From an uncultured Lachnospiraceae bacterium (GTDB lineage Bacteria > Bacillota > Clostridia > Lachnospirales > Lachnospiraceae): a DNA stretch of 31,322 bases. Below are positions 16,241 to 22,712 of this stretch, piece by piece (within the stretch, counting starts at the first letter, position 1; every line of letters begins with the position of its first letter). Location: positions 1-31,322 of the forward strand of contig USKC01000005.1 in the NCBI GenBank assembly GCA_900555195.1. Direction: 5' to 3'. Below the pieces are notes generated by a model. That model ran no database searches and had not been told where the DNA came from. It worked only from the letters and a program-made list of their open reading frames with translations. The position numbers were made by a program, and so were the translations under genes.

Positions 16241-16292
16241 AAAAAAATAACTGCTCCTTGTGGTGATTATCACACATAAGGATGGCATAAAG

Positions 16293-16330
16293 AGGCCGCG
16301 TACCAGACTGCATGACAGGGTACGCGGCCT
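16293..16330. terminator. Convergent-gene stem-loop, probable bidirectional terminator
   Basis: A perfect 12-bp GC-rich stem (AGGCCGCGTACC at 16293-16304 and its complement at 16319-16330) with a 14-base loop sits between the convergent RsbW-like gene (+) and SH3b gene (-). Neither side has a clear T-run, so termination efficiency is uncertain, but position and stability favour this role. A weaker CCTTGTG/CACA-type stem lies just upstream at about 16255-16281. Confidence 0.7.
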
Positions 16331-16339
16331 AGATTCTCT

Positions 16340-16852
16340 CTATTCTATTTCAGTCAGCTCCAGATATTGCGTGTAGACGTATCCGGTCAAGTCGCCGGAT
16401 GTTATGAGAGCCCAGTCAGTGCCGAGTTCAAGAACCTCTCCTGAATCGCCTGGAGATAGGGAACCGAGAATCTTGGCAGACATGGAGGGGGACTCACGAA
16501 CAAAAAGGCGCCCTTCTGCATGAACGGCAGTAAAGGTATATTCGGCAGAAAGGGAGGCAGAACCGCTTTCCGTCACATCCTCTGCCGCATTGGAGCCGCT
16601 TTCCGTCCCGTCTTCTGCTGTGCTGTCTCCATTTCCTACAGCATCCTCCGTTGCATCCGGGATGGCTTGCGATGTGGTCTCTGTCTCTTCATTGGATAAA
16701 TAAGCATTGTAATCAGGGGAGGAAAGAGATATGTCGGCGGTTCCGCCTGATGTGGGAAACGCTGTATTCATCTTGCCCAGCTGGATGAATGCTACAACCC
16801 CAACGATGAGATAGACAACGATTACGGCTACAAATGTAATATGTCTGTTCAT
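16340..16852 (-). CDS. Membrane-anchored SH3b-domain protein
   Basis: This 170-aa protein has an N-terminal membrane helix (about residues 5-25) and a low-complexity Ser/Thr/Glu/Asp/Gly linker with near-repeated AEDGTESGSN / AEDVTESGSA units. The C-terminal bacterial SH3 domain (about 105-165) contains LFVRESPSMSAKILGSLSPGD and GYVYTQYLEL. It is probably displayed outside the membrane and contacts cell wall. Its start codon overlaps the stop of the upstream kinase-like gene (ATGA), so the two form one minus-strand operon. Together they may couple wall state to signalling (inference). The repeated acidic linker could vary in length between strains. Confidence 0.85.
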   Translation of the reverse strand: MNRHITFVAVIVVYLIVGVVAFIQLGKMNTAFPTSGGTADISLSSPDYNAYLSNEETETTSQAIPDATEDAVGNGDSTAEDGTESGSNAAEDVTESGSASLSAEYTFTAVHAEGRLFVRESPSMSAKILGSLSPGDSGEVLELGTDWALITSGDLTGYVYTQYLELTEIE

Positions 16853-17775
16853 AGTCCTTCCTCCTGCGCGCTGGCAGCGGAGGGAAGCTGTATATAAATT
16901 GCCATTCCGTTACCGCTGCTGCTCTTGGCATAGATAGTCCCTCCATAATGACGAACGATCGCTCTGGCCTGTGTAAGGCCAAGGCCATTACCACTCACCC
17001 GGTTGGAGCCCTGATAGTTCAATTCAAAGATGTGTTCCGTTTCTTTGGTATCAAGCCCATCTCCGTTATCCTTAAGCACAATGAACAAATCGTCTCCGAT
17101 ACAGGAAATTGTTATAACTAGCCGCCCTGCCCGACGCATATATTTAACGGAATTATCGATGATATTGCGGAACAGGATGCGCAGTAGGGAGGGATTTGCC
17201 TTTATGGCAATGGACGCCGAGGAACTGGAGATCTGCACGGTGATGCCAGCCTTTTGCGTGAAGGGTTCCATTTCTTTAACCGCTGCGCGTGCAGACTGGA
17301 TAATATCCAGCGTCTCAGCGTTTTTCTCCCCTTCGGATCCAAAAGGAAGAAGCTGTTCCATCGATTCAGAATCTTTGATGTCTAAATCTTGAGAAGAAGC
17401 TTCCTGTACAGCTGCTTCCAGCGAGAGGATATGAACTTTGGCGTCTTCCAAATCCTGGCGCAGGCCTTCTATCGTCTGCTGAGATTTGGCAAATTTTTTC
17501 TGAAGGCGTTCTAACTCTTCTTTTTTCTGATTCAGAATCTGTTTCTGCGTATTCCTGTCATATGAAAGTTCCCGTGCCTGTTCATATCTGGAAAGGAGCT
17601 TGTTCTGGCTTACGAAAATATATACCAGTCCGATACAGCTGTGCAGAATGAAGAACAGTAGGAAAAGATAGGCATTGCCCCTGAAAAGAAATAATAGGGT
17701 TGCGCAATAACAGAAAATCAGGATAAGAAGAAGGAGAAGTTCAAGAGGGGAAAGTTTTGATTGTTTATTATGCAT
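16849..17775 (-). CDS. Sensor-kinase-like protein with ATPase domain but no evident phosphoacceptor His
   Basis: This 308-aa protein has two adjacent membrane helices (about 10-55), a long coiled coil (about 70-140) and a C-terminal HATPase_c domain with LLRILFRNIIDNSVKYM (N-box), LKDNGDGLD (G1) and GNGLGLTQARAIVRHYGG (G2). Where a DHp helix should carry an H-box there is only coiled-coil sequence with one isolated His (AKVHILSLE), not followed by Glu/Asp or the usual Arg/Pro pattern. The ATPase is clearly intact. It may act as a non-canonical kinase, phosphatase or ATP sensor, or pair with another kinase. The start at 17775 has an AGGAGAG site on the minus strand near 17782-17788. It overlaps the SH3b gene. 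Confidence 0.82.
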   Translation of the reverse strand: MHNKQSKLSPLELLLLLILIFCYCATLLFLFRGNAYLFLLFFILHSCIGLVYIFVSQNKLLSRYEQARELSYDRNTQKQILNQKKEELERLQKKFAKSQQTIEGLRQDLEDAKVHILSLEAAVQEASSQDLDIKDSESMEQLLPFGSEGEKNAETLDIIQSARAAVKEMEPFTQKAGITVQISSSSASIAIKANPSLLRILFRNIIDNSVKYMRRAGRLVITISCIGDDLFIVLKDNGDGLDTKETEHIFELNYQGSNRVSGNGLGLTQARAIVRHYGGTIYAKSSSGNGMAIYIQLPSAASAQEEGL

Positions 17776-17851
17776 GATTATCTCTCCTTTTACCGCAATA
17801 GCGGCTCCAAAAGCCTGGATACAACATATGTCCTGACCTGTTTCACCCTAA

Positions 17852-17880
17852 AGGATAAGGGAAAAAAAACGAATGGTCAA
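17852..17880 (-). promoter_or_regulatory. Promoter for the minus-strand kinase-like/SH3b operon
   Basis: On the minus strand, TTGACC (17880-17875) and TATCCT (17857-17852) are separated by 17 bases and lie about 80 bases before the ATG at 17775. The -35 matches consensus at five of six positions, the -10 at four. Confidence 0.5.
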
Positions 17881-17892
17881 GCCGTTTTTTTT
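17862..17892. promoter_or_regulatory. A8-CG / CG-T8 inverted repeat overlapping the minus-strand -35
   Basis: Perfect 10-bp arms, AAAAAAAACG (17862-17871) and CGTTTTTTTT (17883-17892), flank an 11-base centre that contains the complement of the TTGACC -35. It is in the divergent spacer between two signalling operons. It could be an operator, a DNA-bending site, or a weak symmetric stem; no known operator consensus is recognised. Confidence 0.5.
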
Positions 17893-18048
17893 GAGCGCCT
17901 TTTAGAATTTTCGTACAGGGAAAATTGCAATGACCTTTCGGTAGTAAAATGAACCATTTAGACAAGAATACTTGCCTGAAAGGCTAGAAAGCGGTAAATT
18001 AATAAAATACAGATACTAGGAAATAGAGGGCAAACCAAAAGGAGTAAG

Positions 18049-18243
18049 ATGGAAAAGAAAGGATACTTTTCACAAGAAGATATCTATGCGGATACCATGG
18101 AGGAAGAACGGGAAGAGAGGTACCGCGAATTTCTCAATGAAGAAGAAGGGGTATTCTCGTGGAAACAGCGAGGATTGAACACAACTCGCAGTATTTTTGA
18201 TGAAAGCGCAGTTTTCCATACACAGATGTCGCGGAAGGAATAA
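18049..18243 (+). CDS. Small acidic hypothetical protein
   Basis: This 64-aa protein is not recognised. It is highly charged, with an EEEREERYREFLNEEEG stretch, no hydrophobic segment and no Cys, so it should be cytoplasmic. A good ribosome site (AGGAG at 18040-18044) four bases upstream and the 19-base spacing to the response regulator gene argue that it is translated as the first gene of that operon. Possible roles include a small regulator or adaptor of the following two-component pair; nothing in the sequence proves this. A promoter for the plus-strand operon must lie in 17893-18035, where only a weak TTGCCT-17-TAAATT match was found (about 17973-18001). Confidence 0.6.
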   Translation: MEKKGYFSQEDIYADTMEEEREERYREFLNEEEGVFSWKQRGLNTTRSIFDESAVFHTQMSRKE

Positions 18244-18262
18244 AGAACGAAAAGGTTGATAT

Positions 18263-18967
18263 ATGATGGCTGAAGAGAAAGAAAGATTGCTTGTGGTGGA
18301 AGATGACGAGGATTTATTGATGATCACGGCAAGGCAGCTGGAACGGGCTGGATATGAAGTGCTGTGTGCCAAAGATGGAGAAAGCGCTAGTAAACTTCTT
18401 ACAACGGAACGAATAGATCTGATGCTTCTGGATGTGATGCTCCCCGATTGCGACGGGCATGACTTATGTAAAAGGATACGGGAGGATTTCAGAGGGCCTA
18501 TCCTGTTTATGAGTTGTCTGGGAGACAGTGCCAATATTGTGGATGCTTTTCGGGAAGGGGGCAATGATTATCTTGTAAAGCCGGTGAATCCGGTGGAATT
18601 GGTGGAACGTGTGCGGGAGAACCTGCGGGAATGCAAAGGGATGCAGGAAGCGGAGGGAAGGCTGTGGTTCAGACAGTTTATGGTGGATCGTAAGACGCGT
18701 TCAGTATATCGGGTGGAGAATGGACATGCTTGTGAGAAGCTGGATCTGTCCCCCACGGAATATAAAATTCTGGCTGTGTTCATAAAGAAGCCGGACGAGC
18801 TCTTTTTGTACAGGCAGTTATATCGTCAAATATGGGAGCAGGACGATCTGGATGATATACGGACTTTGATGGTGCATGTTTCCAATCTGAGAAAGAAGAT
18901 TGACTACCAACATAAAGAGATAATCCGTTCGGTGCGAGGGGCGGGATACATATTCAGTGATTTGTGA
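18263..18967 (+). CDS. OmpR/PhoB-family response regulator
   Basis: This 234-aa protein has an N-terminal receiver with acidic pocket VVEDDED, phosphoacceptor Asp in LMLLDVMLPDCDG (about residue 57) and Lys in DYLVKPVNP. The C-terminal winged-helix domain (about 135-232) includes LSPTEYKIL, LYRQIW, TLMVHVSNLRKKID and the RSVRGAGYIF recognition-wing motif. It is a DNA-binding regulator phosphorylated by the kinase gene starting 18 bases downstream. The start at 18263 follows AAAGG at 18251-18255; the adjacent ATG at 18266 is an alternative. Since the next operon begins about 1 kb downstream, control of the injection-system genes is plausible but unproven. Confidence 0.93.
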   Translation: MMAEEKERLLVVEDDEDLLMITARQLERAGYEVLCAKDGESASKLLTTERIDLMLLDVMLPDCDGHDLCKRIREDFRGPILFMSCLGDSANIVDAFREGGNDYLVKPVNPVELVERVRENLRECKGMQEAEGRLWFRQFMVDRKTRSVYRVENGHACEKLDLSPTEYKILAVFIKKPDELFLYRQLYRQIWEQDDLDDIRTLMVHVSNLRKKIDYQHKEIIRSVRGAGYIFSDL

Positions 18968-18984
18968 GGGGATGGGAGAGGGAA

Positions 18985-19935
18985 ATGAAACGAGTGATGT
19001 CAGGGCTGTTTATGCAGGCTATACTCTCCATTGTGTTGCTCCTGCTTGCGGGATGGACGGGAGACTGGCGGGCTGCCGTTGCGGGAGCCCTTTTTATTTT
19101 GGCCATTTGCTCCTGGAATGTGGCGGCGCTTGGGAGGTTATCTGCGGAACGAAGGGAAAAAGAAGAAAAAAAACAAATGCGCCCCACTCCGAAGGAAGAA
19201 ATGAAAGATGCGGAAACGCAAGGACGATCAGAAGAAGAGGTTTGGGCGCAGACAGAAGCGGAGGGGGAATGGATCAAAAGGATGTTGTCCCATAATATGC
19301 GGATGCCCATGGCGATCATCACCGGATATGGGGATCTTCTGAAAACGGGAGAATATCAGAACCGCCAAGAGGAACTGGAATATATTCAGAAAATCTGTGG
19401 TAATATCGATTATCTGAACAGGCTTCTTGGAGTGGTATTGGATACCGGGCGGCAGAATAGAGAAGCACAGAAAGAATATTTCGATGTGTTGGGCTGCATT
19501 CGCGAGGTGGCAGAATATGTGAAGACAATGGCAAGACGGGCCGGGATTGTGATTGCTGTCAACAGCAGCAAACAAGAAATTCTTCTCTATGGAGACCGGA
19601 TTCAGATGATGCGTGCGTTTTATAATCTGTTTGAGAATTCCCTCAAATATATGAAACGCGGAGGAACGATTTATGTGACAGCTGAGGAGACAGAAGAAGG
19701 GATTTTGATGGTCTATAAGGATGATGGAGTGGGCATGGACGCACAGGAGGCGGAATGGATCACCCAGCCGGGATATCGCGGAAGCAACGCGCAGGAAAAC
19801 AACAACGCGGGCGGAGACGGACTGGGGATGTATCTTGTTAAACGGATTGTGGAAGGGCATGGAGGTAGCCTGCGGGTGAAAAGCGGTTCTGGAAAGGGGA
19901 TGGGCATCTACATGACTTTTCGGAAAAATCTTTAA
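18985..19935 (+). CDS. Sensor histidine kinase partner of the OmpR-type regulator
   Basis: This 316-aa protein has two closely spaced membrane helices (about 8-48) with almost no external loop. A charged coiled linker is followed by the DHp H-box MLSHNMRMPMAIITGYGDLL (His about residue 103). The HATPase_c domain has FYNLFENSLKYM, YKDDGVGMD and GGDGLGMYLVKRIVEGHGG. The small sensor suggests intramembrane sensing or a partner protein as signal source. Its ATPase resembles that of the minus-strand kinase-like protein at 16849-17775 (NS-x-KYM-x-R-x-G, a Y-x-GSN segment and G-x-GLG in both). ATG 18985 is chosen over in-frame GTG 18964 because of GGGAG at 18974-18978. A 98-base spacer without a convincing promoter separates it from the next gene. 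Confidence 0.9.
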   Translation: MKRVMSGLFMQAILSIVLLLLAGWTGDWRAAVAGALFILAICSWNVAALGRLSAERREKEEKKQMRPTPKEEMKDAETQGRSEEEVWAQTEAEGEWIKRMLSHNMRMPMAIITGYGDLLKTGEYQNRQEELEYIQKICGNIDYLNRLLGVVLDTGRQNREAQKEYFDVLGCIREVAEYVKTMARRAGIVIAVNSSKQEILLYGDRIQMMRAFYNLFENSLKYMKRGGTIYVTAEETEEGILMVYKDDGVGMDAQEAEWITQPGYRGSNAQENNNAGGDGLGMYLVKRIVEGHGGSLRVKSGSGKGMGIYMTFRKNL

Positions 19936-20033
19936 TAAATCTTTAAAATGTGTTGTGTGTCCTCATGATAGAATACTAATAGGGCAATGCGGCTTGCAAA
20001 CATATAAAGTGAGTGAGAAGGGGTGTAAGATAA

Positions 20034-21842
20034 GTGAAGAATAGCGAATTGATCCCATTTGAGAGAAACCGTTATTATACGGGAAAGATGCTTACCACGG
20101 CCGACTTCGAGGCAGAACAGGCTTATATGAATAATAAGAGGCGGTTTCTGAACCAAATGGTAACCGGGTCCGGCATTGTCTGCGGCCTGAGCGTGATTAG
20201 CCTGGATGACCTTTCCCTGATGATTGAGAGCGGTATGGCGATTGACGATACGGGCAGAGAGATAGTAGTAGACAGTTCTGTGGTGAAGAAGCTTTCTGCT
20301 ATTCCTGGCTTTGAAGAGCTGACTACGGATCGCGCGAGCCTGTGCCTCAGATATAAAGAAGAGCCGGTTCATGCTGTGTATTCGGTAAATCATCAGGAAG
20401 GCGAAAAGGAATATGAATACAATCGTATTGCGGAAGGGTACGAACTTTTCTTAAAAGATACAGAAGCCCTTTCGGAGGGATACGAAGCGGAAACGGAATT
20501 CTATGCGGAAGGTCGTTTGTTTGAGAATAAGGATTATTGTATCCGGCTGAGAATGCCGGCAGTCGTGTGTGCAGGGCATTATGTAAAGCTGGAAGTGGAA
20601 GTAGTGAAGCTGTCTGAAGAAAACGCGAAGCTCTATTATGAAGGCGTGCTGCAGACGCCTGCGTTGTCCGCTTTTCCTGATGGAGGGGAGTTGAAGATAT
20701 TCCTGGAAAATATCAGTCTGCAAAAAGGTGGCAGGAAGGTGAAGGAATACTGGATGCTGGCCCAGACGGAAGAACTGGAGGATACCAGTATCATGCTCAA
20801 GCCGGGAAGCGGGAAAGCGGTCATAAACGGCGTGGAATACGAGGCGGAATTTGGCACCAACTGCAGGATATCTGTGGCAGATAGAAAGCCAGAAGAACTT
20901 GCGCTTTCTGAAAGCGGCAAAGTGAGCATGGAACTACGGAATATGGGAAGAAGATCGGATACCATTCGATTAGCTGATTTGGAACTGGTACGGACGGAGA
21001 CTGCATATCTGATTGAAAGGGTGACGGAAGCGGGCAGAGAGGCTTATATTCCGACCCTGCGGGAGGAAAAGCAGCGGCGGACGTTTGAAAGCTATTTCAG
21101 CAGGAGGCTTCCGTTCTATGAAGGAAAGCAGGGTGGAGAGGTTCGTGAAAAGGCGACCGGAATAAAAGAAGAGTATTCCGGAAGGATGCCACGGATTGAG
21201 ACCGGAATTGTGGAGATTCCCCTGGGAGGCAATGCGAGACGGGGAGATGTCTGCTATTCTGGCGAGATTATGCATGGGCTTGGAAAAGGGAATGTATATG
21301 TGGAAGTAGGCTATGAGTATCTGGAAGAGGATCCGGCTCTGAAAAGGAATGCCAGGATGACGGTTTATGGCAACCCGGATCTGTTCCCTTCTTCGCAGAT
21401 GCCTTCGGCGTCGGCGGAAACAGCGGTAAAGGTATTCAATGACAAGGGCAGTTTCATGGTTGCTGTCCGTCTGCTGCAGGATGTGGATTATCTGGTCCTG
21501 ACTTACCGATGGGTAGCGATTCGCTATGATGGGAAGGAAGAAGAGCCTATGGTGGATTATGCCAGCAATAAGAGTATCAGTGCAGTAACGCCTACTGTGG
21601 TTCTTGGAGCGAAGGAGAGTTATTTCTTCCAGGTGAAATTCAACAATATGAAGAGCTGTTCTGTTTCTTATGAGATGACGGAACCCGGCAGCGGCGAGGT
21701 TACTCCAGATGGAGTCTATACGGCGCCTGCGAAGGAAGGCGTATATGAACTGCGGATTTACTGCACGGATATGCCGCTGATCTGTACATATGCTTATGCG
21801 ATTGTAAAAAGAAAGACGATGGAAGAGGAAGCGGCTAGGTGA
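20034..21842 (+). CDS. CIS-associated protein with N-terminal YYTGK-LTxxDF-type domain and Ig-like C-terminus
   Basis: This 602-aa protein has no signal peptide or membrane helix, so it is likely cytoplasmic or particle-bound. The first about 80 residues have the pattern F-x-RNRYYTGKMLTTADF, then EQ-x-Y, KRRFLN and GSGIVCGLSV. I recognise this pattern from proteins found beside phage-tail-like injection genes in diverse bacteria; this is recall, not a search. The middle (about 90-480) is a beta-rich unknown region. The end (about 520-590) has an Ig/BIG-like signature, GEVTPDGVYTAPAKEGVYEL. The GTG start at 20034 has AAGGGG at 20018-20023. It leads a string of closely spaced genes ending in a Pvc16-like gene. 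A baseplate, adaptor or docking role is possible. Confidence 0.65.
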   Translation: MKNSELIPFERNRYYTGKMLTTADFEAEQAYMNNKRRFLNQMVTGSGIVCGLSVISLDDLSLMIESGMAIDDTGREIVVDSSVVKKLSAIPGFEELTTDRASLCLRYKEEPVHAVYSVNHQEGEKEYEYNRIAEGYELFLKDTEALSEGYEAETEFYAEGRLFENKDYCIRLRMPAVVCAGHYVKLEVEVVKLSEENAKLYYEGVLQTPALSAFPDGGELKIFLENISLQKGGRKVKEYWMLAQTEELEDTSIMLKPGSGKAVINGVEYEAEFGTNCRISVADRKPEELALSESGKVSMELRNMGRRSDTIRLADLELVRTETAYLIERVTEAGREAYIPTLREEKQRRTFESYFSRRLPFYEGKQGGEVREKATGIKEEYSGRMPRIETGIVEIPLGGNARRGDVCYSGEIMHGLGKGNVYVEVGYEYLEEDPALKRNARMTVYGNPDLFPSSQMPSASAETAVKVFNDKGSFMVAVRLLQDVDYLVLTYRWVAIRYDGKEEEPMVDYASNKSISAVTPTVVLGAKESYFFQVKFNNMKSCSVSYEMTEPGSGEVTPDGVYTAPAKEGVYELRIYCTDMPLICTYAYAIVKRKTMEEEAAR

Positions 21843-21862
21843 CAGGCGGAGGATGACCGGCT

Positions 21863-22699
21863 ATGGGATACCAGTCAAAGCAGCTGGCGCTGCGCAGCGT
21901 CAGAGAAGTATATCATGGGAGTGTGAATGATGTCCTCATCTGTGAGGATACCGATATTGGAGAAGGGACGTATTATACCGTTCTGGTATTAAAGGATCAC
22001 TCTGTGGCAAGAGATGTTTTGGAGATTTTTGAACGGGCGGGAGCGGGAAGCGGCGTGGAGATATTTGCAGGTGATGGCGGCCTTTGCCTGGCGTTCGATT
22101 ATGTGAGAGAACGTTTTCTGGAAGATTTCTACATGGGAGAGAGTATTTCAGCTGCCAGAAGGGAGGAAATCTGCAGAAATTTGGTTCTATCCTGCATCGC
22201 TTCGGTGCTACCTTATCCGTTTCTGTATCTGGTGCTCTCTCAGAGGCAGATTCATCTGCGCAAGGATGGGAGTGTGGATCTGGGATACTGCCTGGATCTG
22301 GAGGGACTGGATAAAAACTGTACAGAGGGAGAATGCGCTGCACAGTGCGCATTGATTATCAGAGATCTTCTGCAAGAAGCAGGAGGGCGGACGACGATGG
22401 GATATCGCCTGCTTCAGAAAAAGATTCCCAAGCAGAGTTATCAGAGTTTTCAGGAGTTGTATACAGATATGCGCCTGACGGCGCCGAAACCGCGTAGACG
22501 GGGGATAGGAAAAGCCATTCGGGAATGGTTTTACCGGCATCAGGAGGGGTTGTTCCGCATCCTTTTGTTTTGTTGTATCTTGCTTGCGGTAGTTGCACTT
22601 GTGATGATTTTCTCCAGCCTGATCTGGGGAGAGATTCCCATACTGCGCCTGTTTCATAATACCTTCCGCCAGATCGGCACAGAATCATTGGTAAATTAG
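21863..22699 (+). CDS. Kinase-fold-like (pseudokinase) protein with C-terminal membrane helix
   Basis: In this 278-aa protein, residues 1-210 show a protein-kinase-like progression: an N-lobe-like beta segment with TVLVLKDHS (candidate VAIK-type Lys), a hydrophobic helix, and QIHLRKDGSVDLGYCLDL in place of the catalytic-loop/DFG region. HRD and DFG residues are absent, so catalysis is unlikely. A basic stretch (PKPRRRGIGK) precedes one membrane helix (about 228-255), with a short external tail. The layout, a cytosolic pseudokinase on a membrane helix, recalls EssB/YukC of type VII secretion, but that comparison is by architecture only. The start at 21863 has GGCGGAGG at 21845-21852. It sits 20 bases after the 602-aa gene and 13 before the cyclase-like gene. 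Confidence 0.5.
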   Translation: MGYQSKQLALRSVREVYHGSVNDVLICEDTDIGEGTYYTVLVLKDHSVARDVLEIFERAGAGSGVEIFAGDGGLCLAFDYVRERFLEDFYMGESISAARREEICRNLVLSCIASVLPYPFLYLVLSQRQIHLRKDGSVDLGYCLDLEGLDKNCTEGECAAQCALIIRDLLQEAGGRTTMGYRLLQKKIPKQSYQSFQELYTDMRLTAPKPRRRGIGKAIREWFYRHQEGLFRILLFCCILLAVVALVMIFSSLIWGEIPILRLFHNTFRQIGTESLVN

Positions 22700-22712
22700 A
22701 GGGGAAATTCGG

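Noticed and set aside
16560..16680. Repeated acidic Ser/Thr/Glu linker as a tandem-repeat element
   Set aside because: The near-repeats are coding low-complexity linker within the SH3b protein and are too diverged at DNA level to call a separate repeat feature.
19936..20033. Sigma-A promoter for the injection-system operon
   Set aside because: TAGAAT at 19969-19974 has no -35 at acceptable spacing, so it was not listed as a promoter.
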